Shown here piece by piece: positions 44,009 through 51,388 of a stretch of DNA of 64,000 nucleotides. Under the pieces are notes generated by a model that did not search any database, was not told where the DNA came from, and saw only the letters and a list, made by a program, of their open reading frames with translations. How positions within the stretch are numbered: the first letter of the stretch is position 1; each line of letters opens with the position of its first letter. This DNA comes from Bacillota bacterium (lineage in GTDB: Bacteria > Bacillota > Clostridia > Acetivibrionales > DTU013). The stretch is taken from NCBI GenBank assembly GCA_023412915.1, contig JAEZRE010000020.1, forward strand, positions 62,001-126,000. Direction: 5' to 3'. The translations under genes were made by a program, and so were the position numbers.

Positions 44009-44206
44009 GGACGTGAGATGTCAGCAGTTGTGTGGAGGAGCAGCTACAGCAGCCATCGAAGCTGCAGCTTTTTCAAGGGCAAAAAGCCATGGATGGCTTT
44101 TTGAGCGAATATGAGACACGACGTCGAATATGAGCGGCCTTGAAAAAGCAAAGCAAGATGAAGCTGCTGTCTGCGAGGGAACCCAACGGATGACAGCTCA
44201 TGTCCC
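44009..44206 (+). ncRNA. Candidate structured non-coding RNA of about 200 nt
   Basis: The ends close on each other: GGGACGTGAGATGTC (44009-44023) pairs with GACAGCTCATGTCCC (44192-44206) with two mismatches. Inside, GCTTTTTCAAGG near 44070 pairs exactly with CCTTGAAAAAGC near 44140, and within that the hairpin AAAAGCCA/TGGCTTTT caps the structure. No ORF with a ribosome site fits. Size, nested bulged architecture and host group resemble abundant clostridial structured RNAs such as the raiA motif, but I cannot confirm any class from memory. The tandem hairpin array starts at its 3' end. Confidence 0.5.
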
Positions 44207-44700
44207 GCCTTTAAGCAGAAATCGGGCAGAGCGGTTTGGCGCTCACGGCCCGCCTTTAGGCAAATAAAGGGCAGAGCGGTTTGGCGCTCACGGCCCGCCT
44301 TTAGGCAAATAAGGGGCGGAGCGCATTGCGGCGCTCACGGCCCGCCATTAGGCAAATAAAGGGCGGAGCGCATTGCGGCGCTCACGGCCCGCCATTAGGC
44401 AAATAAAGGGCAGAGCGGTTTGGCACTCACGGCCCGCCTTTAAGCAAATAAGGGGCAGAGCGCATTTAGGCGCTCACGGCGCCCCATTAGGCAAATAAGG
44501 GGCAGAGCGGTTTGGCGCTCACGGCCCGCCATTAGGCAAATAAGGGGCGGAGCGCATTGCGGCGCTCACGGCCCTCCATTAGGCAAATAAAGGGCAGAGC
44601 GCATTGCGGCGCTCACGGCCCGTCATTAGGCAAATAAAGGGCAGAGCGCATTGCGGTGCTCTTGGCCCGTCCTCAGGTATAGAGCAGACAGAGAGCGTAT
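44204..44700 (+). repeat. Array of about eleven 45-47-base tandem hairpin units
   Basis: Units begin CCCGCC(T/A)TTAGGCAAATAA and continue with a hairpin: GGGC-A-GAGCG, a six-base loop, CGCTC-ACG-GCCC. Two loop types alternate, GAGCG-GTTTGG-CGCTC and GAGCGC-ATTGCG-GCGCTC; both keep the stem intact, so pairing is conserved while sequence changes. Unit starts are near 44204, 44249, 44294, 44341 and so on to a degenerate last unit near 44665. The whole unit is conserved, with no unique spacers, so it is not a CRISPR array. Confidence 0.9.
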
Positions 44701-44783
44701 GACGCTCATGCCCGCTTTAAAAAGAAAGTTGGTATAGTACGTTTTATAGAAATATTTTCTGGAAGTATAATGTAAAAAATTTC

Positions 44784-44812
44784 TTGACTATTAATATTTT
44801 TTGTTTTACCAT
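44784..44812 (+). promoter_or_regulatory. Promoter of the leader-peptide/ABC operon
   Basis: TTGACT (44784-44789), a 17-base spacer and TACCAT (44807-44812) predict a start near 44819, about 37 bases before the small gene. Confidence 0.65.
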
Positions 44813-44855
44813 AGTTGTGTGAGTCATCACAAATCTTTAAAAAGGAGGCAGGTAC

Positions 44856-45023
44856 ATGTCGCGTAATACAAGCATTATCAGTATCGTAGCAACAGTTAAA
44901 CATATCGGTACGGGCGTAGTATGCGCATTTGGTTCTGCCGTCGTATTCGGCGGGTTTAACAGATCCGACATGGATAAATTTGTAACATTCGATAACCCTG
45001 CCTTACTCACTGGTAACATCTGA
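44856..45023 (+). CDS. 55-residue peptide, candidate regulatory leader peptide of the ABC exporter operon
   Basis: The frame has an excellent AAGGAGG site seven bases before the ATG and a promoter 44 bases upstream. The product (MSRNTSIISIVATVKHIGTG...) has a hydrophobic, Val/Gly-rich first half with one Cys and a hydrophilic tail; there is no GG-type leader cleavage site or Cys/Thr-rich core as in lantibiotics. Twenty-eight bases after its stop lies a strong terminator, and then a two-gene ABC exporter. This layout matches bmrB of Bacillus, a small gene whose translation controls read-through into the bmrCD exporter in response to ribosome-targeting drugs. The role here is inference from layout. 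Confidence 0.65.
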   Translation: MSRNTSIISIVATVKHIGTGVVCAFGSAVVFGGFNRSDMDKFVTFDNPALLTGNI

Positions 45024-45050
45024 AAGATTCCGTTGATTACCGAAAAGAGA

Positions 45051-45112
45051 AGGCCGCGGTTATCACCGCGGCCTTAATTTTTTGTCAGGACGCGGCATTC
45101 GCACCGCGGCCT
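45051..45112 (+). terminator. Attenuator with a duplicated 3' arm between the leader peptide and the ABC exporter
   Basis: AGGCCGCGGT (45051-45060) pairs perfectly with ACCGCGGCCT (45065-45074), followed by TTAATTTTTT. The same ten bases ACCGCGGCCT recur at 45103-45112, followed by CTTTTA, so the first arm has two possible partners; CGCGG (45091-45095) can also pair with CCGCG (45104-45108). Two tandem terminators or a switchable terminator/antiterminator are both possible. Confidence 0.8.
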
Positions 45113-45213
45113 CTTTTATACTTCTGTCGCTTTCAACGGGTACAGGGGGTAGGCAAGGAAGTTCAAACAAAAGAAAGCTCGGTAACATGGTATATGAGCT
45201 AGGAGGGATTATT

Positions 45214-46950
45214 TTGAAAAGGCTTTTAAAATTGATGAAAAAGCAGTGGTGGTCATATTCAATAGCAATAGCAGCACTTTTGACAGCTATCGCTCTTGAT
45301 ATGTTCAATCCGTACTATGTAGGACAAATCATAGACAAGGTAGTTATGAACGGAGAAATGGACTATCTGAAAACGGCTCTGCCCGCACTGGCAGTGATCA
45401 TGATCGCGCGTGCGGTATTGGGCTACACGAAGGAAATATGCTTCGACATATCGAGCTCGAAGGTCATACTCAATTTGAGGAAGAACCTGTTCGACCACAT
45501 ACAGAAGCTTTCATTCTCATTCTTTGATGAAAACAATACGGGCGAATTGATGTCGCGCATCAAGGAAGACACTGAAAACATAATGAACGCTATCTGCTTC
45601 GGTTTCATGCTTTTTTTGGAACAAAGCGTTTATTTTATCGTTGCATCAGTGATTCTGTTCGGAATAAACTGGAAGCTCGCACTGATAAGTCTTGTAACCA
45701 TGCCGATCATCGAATTCGTAGTGTTCAAGCTTGAAAGATCTGTCGGCGCGACCTATGAAAAAATAAGCGACCAGAGAGCCGTGCTCAATACGACCGCGCA
45801 GCAGAATATCGCCGGAGTAAGGGTAGTCAAGGCATTTGGCCGTGAAAAGCATGAAATACAGAAATTCCTTCGCCAAAACGAGGAGAATTACAAGATCAAC
45901 TATGAGCAGGCAACCTCTATCGCAAGATTTTTCCCGCCGATAGAGTTCCTTTCGAACCTGGTGTATGTTCTTGTAATTACAGTCGGAGGGTACTTTGTAA
46001 TAGGGAAGGAAATTACCCTCGGTACTCTTGTCGCCTTCAGCAACTATATATTCATGCTGATCTGGCCGATGAGAATGATGGGTTGGCTTACTAATGTACT
46101 TGCCCAGTGCATGGCGTCCGTCAAGAAGATCAACAAGCTCTTCGACGAGGAGCCGTCGATCAAAAACTGTGATGCCCCGAAGACTCCTGAAGAATTACAT
46201 GGCTGTATCGAATTCAGAAATGTAAGCTTCGATTTCTCAGGCGCCAAGGTTTTAAAAGACGTCAACATTACTGCAAAACCGGGCAGTACCGTTGCCATAA
46301 TGGGTATCACGGGAGCGGGGAAGAGCTCGCTTGTTAATCTGATCGGAAGGTACTATGACTGCACTGCCGGACAGGTGTGTTTTGACGGGATCGACGTAAA
46401 GGACATGGATCTGTCTGTCCTGAGAAGCAATGTATCTGCCGTAATGCAGGAAACCTTCCTGTTCTCGGATACCATAGAGGAAAACATCCGGTTCGGGGCG
46501 GGCGCCATTTCCGACGAAGTGTTCAATACGGCCTGCAGGGATGCCATGGTGGACGAATTCGTTTCACAGATGCCCGAGGGCTATAAGACAGTTATAGGCG
46601 AGCGCGGAATCGGACTCTCCGGAGGGCAGAAGCAGAGGATATCGATTGCCAGGGCTCTCGTCAGAGACGCTAAGGTACTGATAATGGACGATTCCACATC
46701 GGCCCTCGACATGGAAACCGAATATGCGATCCAGAAGGCGATGGAACGCCGGAAGGGCATTACCCGGTTTATCATAGCACACAGGATCTCCGCGGTGAAA
46801 AATGCCGACGAGATACTGTATTTTGAAAACGGAAGGATTGCCGAACGAGGCAATCATCAGGAACTTATGGATCTGCGCGGACGCTATTACGACACGTACT
46901 GCGAGCAGTACCGCGATTACGTCGAAGCGCTCGAAAAAGAGGTGGTATAA
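45214..46950 (+). CDS. Heterodimeric ABC exporter, subunit with degenerate catalytic site (BmrC/TM287-like)
   Basis: The 578-residue half-transporter has six membrane helices (about 15-305) and a nucleotide-binding domain (about 335-578): Walker A GITGAGKSS, signature LSGGQKQ, Walker B LIMDDSTSALD and an AHR H-loop. The base after Walker B is Asp instead of Glu, the mark of the inactive site partner in heterodimeric exporters such as BmrCD, LmrCD and TM287/288. The TTG start has AGGAGGG at seven bases. Its stop overlaps the next ATG by one base. It lies behind the leader peptide and attenuator. There is no C39 peptidase domain. It probably exports drugs or lipids. Confidence 0.92.
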   Translation: MKRLLKLMKKQWWSYSIAIAALLTAIALDMFNPYYVGQIIDKVVMNGEMDYLKTALPALAVIMIARAVLGYTKEICFDISSSKVILNLRKNLFDHIQKLSFSFFDENNTGELMSRIKEDTENIMNAICFGFMLFLEQSVYFIVASVILFGINWKLALISLVTMPIIEFVVFKLERSVGATYEKISDQRAVLNTTAQQNIAGVRVVKAFGREKHEIQKFLRQNEENYKINYEQATSIARFFPPIEFLSNLVYVLVITVGGYFVIGKEITLGTLVAFSNYIFMLIWPMRMMGWLTNVLAQCMASVKKINKLFDEEPSIKNCDAPKTPEELHGCIEFRNVSFDFSGAKVLKDVNITAKPGSTVAIMGITGAGKSSLVNLIGRYYDCTAGQVCFDGIDVKDMDLSVLRSNVSAVMQETFLFSDTIEENIRFGAGAISDEVFNTACRDAMVDEFVSQMPEGYKTVIGERGIGLSGGQKQRISIARALVRDAKVLIMDDSTSALDMETEYAIQKAMERRKGITRFIIAHRISAVKNADEILYFENGRIAERGNHQELMDLRGRYYDTYCEQYRDYVEALEKEVV

Positions 46951-48746
46951 TGCCAATAAATAATTTCAGGGAAGACGAGGATCTCAAGGAGAGCCTCAAC
47001 CTAACATTAATTACAAGGCTTTTGTCCTATTTGAAAGCATACAAGGGAGCGGTTGCCAGGACTTTACTGCTCATGGCGGTAGCTATAGCCGTGGAGCTAT
47101 CCAATCCCTACCTGCTTAAGATCGGCATAGACAAGTTCATAAAGGCCGGCGACTCGAGGAAGCTGATTCTGCTGGGCGGAGCAATGATATTGATGAATGC
47201 TGCCGCAATGGTTTGTTCGCGTTTCAGGATACAGATAATGGGCAGGGTTTCCAACAGCATTTTGCTGACCATCCGCCAACAGCTGTATTCGCACATACAG
47301 AAGCTGTCGTTCTCGTTTTTCGATAACCGGCCGGCCGGCAAGATACTGGCGAGGATCATAGGTGATGTCAACTCGCTGAACGATCTTTTTACGAACAGTG
47401 TAACAAGCCTGGTGCCGGAACTTGTCAAGATCACGCTGGTCGCGGTTATCATGCTGACCATGAATTTCAAGCTGGGCCTGGTTGCGCTGGCTGCGCTTCC
47501 GTTTTTGATTATAGTTATGTTTTTTATATCGACTGTATCTAGGAAACGCTGGCAGATCAACAGGAAAAAGAATTCAAATATGAATGCTTTTACGCATGAG
47601 GACTTTTCGGGAGTACGCGTCGTGCAAAGCTTTGCCGCGGAACCGGAGACGTCCGGAATCTTTCTCAAGCTTTTGAACGAATGGCGCAGATCCTTCGTAA
47701 GGGCAGTTATGATGAACGACTTCTTCTGGCCGACAGTCGACTTGTCCTGGGGCGCCGGAACAATACTTGTATTCTGGATGGGAGCCTCCCTTATACAGAC
47801 AGGTTCCGTCACCCCGGGTCTGCTTGTGGCGTTTACGGGGTATGTCTCCATGTTCTGGCAGCCGATAATGAACATCAGCAACTTCTACAACCAGCTGGTG
47901 ACCAACATGTCGGGAGCGGAGCGTATATTCGAGATACTTGACATAGAGCCCGACATAAAGGACAGGACTGAAGCCAGGACAATGCCAAAAATCAAGGGGG
48001 AAGTTTCGTTCCGTAATGTGACCTTCGGTTATGACGAAGGTCAGAAGGTTCTGGACAACGTCAGCTTCGACGTAAAGGCCGGGCAAACCATAGCCCTCGT
48101 AGGTTCCACCGGAGCAGGCAAGACTACGATAGTCAACCTGATAAGCCGGTTCTACGAGGTCACTTCAGGCAGCGTGCTGATCGACGGTATAAATGTCGAC
48201 AACGTCACGCTCGAGAGCCTCAGGGGACAGGTAGGCCTTATGCCGCAGGATACCTTCCTGTTCTCGACAACTATTAAGGAGAATATCCGTTACGGCAAGC
48301 TCGACGCGACGGACGACGAGATCATAGCTGCCGCAAAAGCCGTATCGGCTCATGATTTCATTATGAAGTTCGAAAAGGGCTACGACACTGACGTGAATGA
48401 ACGCGGAACCAGACTGTCGGCAGGGCAGAGGCAATTGATCGCCTTCGCCAGGACGCTTTTGGCAAACCCGCGCATACTCATTCTGGACGAGGCAACGGCG
48501 AGTATCGACACCCATACCGAGAAGCTGGTCCAGCAAGGCATCAGGAAGCTGCTTGCGGGCAGGACCTCATTTGTAATAGCCCACAGGCTTTCAACCATCC
48601 GTAACGCCGACAGGATAATGGTGGTTGAAGACGGCGACATAGCGGAGTCCGGTACGCATGAAGAACTGATCAGGCTGCAGGGACAATACTACAAGCTCTA
48701 TACTTCACAGTTCAAGTTCCTGAACGACGAGGAAGAAGCGGGCTGA
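46950..48746 (+). CDS. Heterodimeric ABC exporter, subunit with intact catalytic Glu (BmrD/TM288-like)
   Basis: The 598-residue half-transporter has six membrane helices (about 25-320) and a nucleotide-binding domain (about 355-598): Walker A GSTGAGKTT, signature LSAGQRQ (Gly to Ala at one position), Walker B ILILDEATASID with the catalytic Glu, and an AHRLST H-loop. The altered signature and the intact Glu complement the partner's weak Walker B, so the two form one asymmetric exporter. The ATG overlaps the previous TAA, giving coupled equimolar synthesis. A terminator follows. Confidence 0.93.
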   Translation: MPINNFREDEDLKESLNLTLITRLLSYLKAYKGAVARTLLLMAVAIAVELSNPYLLKIGIDKFIKAGDSRKLILLGGAMILMNAAAMVCSRFRIQIMGRVSNSILLTIRQQLYSHIQKLSFSFFDNRPAGKILARIIGDVNSLNDLFTNSVTSLVPELVKITLVAVIMLTMNFKLGLVALAALPFLIIVMFFISTVSRKRWQINRKKNSNMNAFTHEDFSGVRVVQSFAAEPETSGIFLKLLNEWRRSFVRAVMMNDFFWPTVDLSWGAGTILVFWMGASLIQTGSVTPGLLVAFTGYVSMFWQPIMNISNFYNQLVTNMSGAERIFEILDIEPDIKDRTEARTMPKIKGEVSFRNVTFGYDEGQKVLDNVSFDVKAGQTIALVGSTGAGKTTIVNLISRFYEVTSGSVLIDGINVDNVTLESLRGQVGLMPQDTFLFSTTIKENIRYGKLDATDDEIIAAAKAVSAHDFIMKFEKGYDTDVNERGTRLSAGQRQLIAFARTLLANPRILILDEATASIDTHTEKLVQQGIRKLLAGRTSFVIAHRLSTIRNADRIMVVEDGDIAESGTHEELIRLQGQYYKLYTSQFKFLNDEEEAG

Positions 48747-48760
48747 TAAATTAAATCGAC

Positions 48761-48822
48761 AATGAGGCTGTCAGGTATTGTGTAAGCGCATTCACTCTAC
48801 CAGCGGACAGCCTCATTGTTAT
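48761..48822. terminator. Terminator after the ABC exporter operon
   Basis: AATGAGGCTGTC (48761-48772) pairs perfectly with GACAGCCTCATT (48806-48817), with a 33-base loop and a partial T run after it. It lies between convergent operons. Confidence 0.7.
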
Positions 48823-48829
48823 CATTTTG

Positions 48830-49585
48830 TTATGAACAGAAGAATTTCACTGCGTCACGCAGGAACACAGCACAACCAGGTGCAATTTTGTCGTAGTATT
48901 CTGTAAAGCGCGGGTCGTCAACATACATCTGCGTCACGCCAAGATGAGCTTCCTTGCTGTAACCGTCCCAGAAATAGCATAACCAGCGTTTGTGCAGTTC
49001 GCAGGCTTTCTGAGCCAGTTCACTCGTCGGATCGCCCCGCTCAAATGCTGCTTTAAGCGTTTCATTAACCTCTTGCGTCAACCTTTCAATTTCAGCATAC
49101 TGTTCTTTCGTCATTCCCTTTACTTTGGCGTTGGAACGGTCAACGGAGTCGTTTCCGTATTTGGCTCGTATTTCTTTACCATACTTAGCCTCGTTATCAT
49201 CTACGAGCTTTTGCTTGAAGCCCTCGAATTTTTCATTGTCTGACATTGTGATTTCTCCTTTCATCGCTTTAATAGTATTTTCCACATTTTTTATAAGGAC
49301 GTCTATCTGTTCCTTTCTGGAGCATAATGCCGCATGATGGCTTTGCAAGGCGGCAAGGCCGTCAAAATTGTTGGAGGACAGTATATGTCCGATTTCTGAT
49401 AGTTCAACGCCTAACTCCCGGTAGAACATGATTTGCTGTAAACGGTCTATCTCGGGTTGTCCATAAACGCGGTAGCCGTTTGAACTTATCCGTCGCGGTT
49501 TCAATAGACCGCATTCATCGTACCAGCGTAGTGTCCGGGTACTAACACCCGCCAGCTTTGCCAGCTTATTTATGGTGTATTCCAT
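48830..49585 (-). CDS. MerR regulator with TipAS drug-binding domain
   Basis: The 251-residue protein has a MerR winged helix (about 1-70, YTINKLAKLAGVSTRTLRWYDECGLL), a long coiled coil and a TipAS-like antibiotic-recognition domain (about 125-251; LTQEVNETLKAAFERGD, RWLCYFWDGYSKEAHLGVTQMYVDD). TipA-like proteins bind thiopeptides and other drugs and activate resistance genes and their own promoter. The ATG at 49585 with GGAGG upstream is preferred. Its own promoter has a 19-base spacer. It is convergent with the ABC exporter, so it may or may not control it. Confidence 0.93.
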   Translation of the reverse strand: MEYTINKLAKLAGVSTRTLRWYDECGLLKPRRISSNGYRVYGQPEIDRLQQIMFYRELGVELSEIGHILSSNNFDGLAALQSHHAALCSRKEQIDVLIKNVENTIKAMKGEITMSDNEKFEGFKQKLVDDNEAKYGKEIRAKYGNDSVDRSNAKVKGMTKEQYAEIERLTQEVNETLKAAFERGDPTSELAQKACELHKRWLCYFWDGYSKEAHLGVTQMYVDDPRFTEYYDKIAPGCAVFLRDAVKFFCS

Positions 49586-49608
49586 TGGCATCCCTCCTGA
49601 CATTTCGT

Positions 49609-49639
49609 ATTATAGACGTTTACGCTACGTTAATGTCAA
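49609..49639 (-). promoter_or_regulatory. MerR-type promoter of the TipAS regulator
   Basis: On the minus strand TTGACA (49639-49634) and TATAAT (49614-49609), both perfect, are 19 bases apart, the spacing used by MerR-activated promoters. ACGT words recur in the spacer. Confidence 0.8.
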
Positions 49640-49786
49640 GGATGTTTTAAAATATGGCTGTAAAATGATAAGGTAACTTCTTGATTGCAATAGCAAATTC
49701 TACTTTCAAGATTTTAGGTATTGCACAATTTTTGCTACAATTTTCTTGGCAATTGGATTCCTCCAAATTAACTGGAGGTAATGAAT

Positions 49787-49923
49787 ATGTCTGCTAAAAA
49801 GTATGATGGAAAGCACTTAACTACCACACAGCGCATGAAAAACGAAAAAGGTCTGATGGAAGGAAGATCCTTCGCATTCATTGGGCTTCAGCATCCTTTA
49901 ACTTTGCTGCTGCCCGCCCGGAG
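49787..49923 (+). pseudogene. Remnant of an IS30-family transposase N-terminus
   Basis: A GGAGG site precedes an ATG at 49787, and the first 28 residues read like the N-terminus of IS30-type transposases: KHLTTTQRMKNEKGLMEGRSFAFI, the start of the helix-turn-helix (compare the usual KHLTxxxR...I-E-x-x-L-x-E-G-x-S-F). Similarity stops at about 49870 and the frame ends soon after at 49921-49923. Repeated ATTGCA/TTGCTA words at 49684-49730 may be an old terminal repeat. No transposase body remains in the window. Confidence 0.6.
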
Positions 49924-50284
49924 CTGATGTATCCTGAAAACCGGCTGCGTTACGGGCTTCCCGGCTGTCCTTCACCCCTGTCAGGATCGACAGCATCATG
50001 TGCAAAATATTACTTCCGAAAGATGAGACCAAGCCTGCAAACACCTGCTGCTCAACAGGCGTCTCATTCACCGCCGGAATATCGATACCTACCTGAACTG
50101 CGATCGCTATAAGTACGCCGAAAATCATGGATATGAATACTTTTTCGGGTTTGCTGCACTCCGGTGCATTTGTTTTGAAAATTTTGTTTTTCACGCTAAG
50201 GAATATTGGCTTGAATACCTCTGTTGCCCGCTCTGCGGCTACCGACAGCGCAGACACGGAATATAGAAAATCAGTGAAGCTCAT
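49898..50284 (-). CDS. Small membrane protein, holin-like, paired with an amidase
   Basis: The 128-residue protein has an N-terminal amphipathic helix, one clear membrane helix (about 55-75, VFISMIFGVLIAIAVQVGI) and possibly a second near 90-110, and ends with a charged, Gln-rich tail. I recognise no named family. It lies 32 bases downstream of a wall amidase on the same strand, a layout like phage holin/endolysin pairs, so it may help the amidase cross or reach the membrane. The ATG at 50284 has AAGGAGG. Confidence 0.65.
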   Translation of the reverse strand: MSFTDFLYSVSALSVAAERATEVFKPIFLSVKNKIFKTNAPECSKPEKVFISMIFGVLIAIAVQVGIDIPAVNETPVEQQVFAGLVSSFGSNILHMMLSILTGVKDSREARNAAGFQDTSAPGGQQQS

Positions 50285-50315
50285 TTTGCACCTCCTTTGG
50301 CCTGATCCTGCAGGA

Positions 50316-51209
50316 TCAAGCCTTGACAGTACACGACAACAATGCTTTCCAGACGTTTGCGTCAACGATGGCGTTCGCATTTATACCGTTGGCCTTTTGA
50401 TAATTCATTACTGCCGATGACGTATTTGCGCCGAATATGCCGTCTATAATTCCGCTATTGTAGCCCTGGCTATTTAATACATATTGCAGTATTTTCACGG
50501 CATCTCCGGCGGCGCCGCGTTTCAGCACCGGCAAAGCTGCTGAGCCGGAAGGTGTACCGCCTCCCGTATCCCCGCCGGAAGCGCCGCCTCCCGGGCTGCC
50601 GGACCCTCCGGGATTGCCTGAACCACCGCCTGCACCGCTGTTGAACCACTCATTGATAACGCCTGCCTGCGCCTGCGCAATCTTTTTCAACATATTATCA
50701 TCCTTCAGCAGCTTTTCGTCCTCCGGGTTATCGTGAAAAGCGCTCTCTACAAGCAGCACATGAGGTACTCCTCCGCTTTGGGCCGTGTGGATCACAGTGT
50801 AATAATCCTCATTTGGGTTGGAGGAAAGAGCCCTGGTTTTTGCACCCCTGTTAGGAACGCCCAACGCCTGGGATATGGCGGCAGCCATTTTTTCCGCCCA
50901 TATCCTGTCGCCGGGCAGGTCCACGCTGTAAAAAACGGTTGAACCCCTGGCTGTTCCGTTGGATGCATTGGTGTGCTCTGATATGAACAGGTTCGCCTTG
51001 TAATCGACAGCCATGCGTCCTCTTTCAGTAAGCGTAAGGTACATATCGGTTCGGCGCGTCAGCTCAACCTGAAAATCCTTGTATTTTAAAAGCTCTGCTT
51101 CAAGGTAAAGTGATATCTCCAATACTCCGTCGGCTTCGACATATCCCGTCGGTCCCCTGTTGGCCCTGTCTTTTCCGCCGTGCCCCGGATCGATTGTTAT
51201 CCTGTACAT
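50316..51209 (-). CDS. N-acetylmuramoyl-L-alanine amidase with peptidoglycan-binding domain, no signal peptide
   Basis: The 297-residue protein begins directly with an Amidase_3 catalytic domain (about 1-190; TIDPGHGG, a Glu in VLEISL, LFISEHTNAS, LLVESAF), a Gly/Ser/Pro-rich linker (about 195-225) and a peptidoglycan-binding domain 1 (about 228-292). The zinc site residues are present. There is no signal peptide, as in phage endolysins and some spore amidases. With the small membrane protein after it and an IS remnant beyond, it could be a domesticated lysis cassette or a mother-cell-lysis pair. Confidence 0.88.
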   Translation of the reverse strand: MYRITIDPGHGGKDRANRGPTGYVEADGVLEISLYLEAELLKYKDFQVELTRRTDMYLTLTERGRMAVDYKANLFISEHTNASNGTARGSTVFYSVDLPGDRIWAEKMAAAISQALGVPNRGAKTRALSSNPNEDYYTVIHTAQSGGVPHVLLVESAFHDNPEDEKLLKDDNMLKKIAQAQAGVINEWFNSGAGGGSGNPGGSGSPGGGASGGDTGGGTPSGSAALPVLKRGAAGDAVKILQYVLNSQGYNSGIIDGIFGANTSSAVMNYQKANGINANAIVDANVWKALLSCTVKA

Positions 51210-51388
51210 ATTTTATATCCTTTCTATGGTATATATTTCATACTATGCGGCAACTAAAACGGATGCTATTTTGGACAGTTTGATTATTGACGTGCACTGG
51301 CGGAAGTGCTACTATACGAAAGTGGCTTTGCTAAAGCCTAGAAATATTGCTTGTTTTATCTATTCGGACCTTCAGGGGGATTTTTTGG

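Noticed and set aside
44204..44700. CRISPR array
   Set aside because: The entire 45-47-base unit is repeated with no variable spacers, and there are no cas genes nearby.
44856..48746. Bacteriocin precursor with dedicated exporter
   Set aside because: The peptide has no double-glycine leader or modification-type core, the exporter lacks a C39 peptidase domain, and no modification or immunity genes are present; a terminator directly after the peptide fits attenuation better.
49787..51209. Prophage
   Set aside because: Only an amidase and a small membrane protein are present; no integrase, capsid, tail, terminase or repressor genes are in the flanks.
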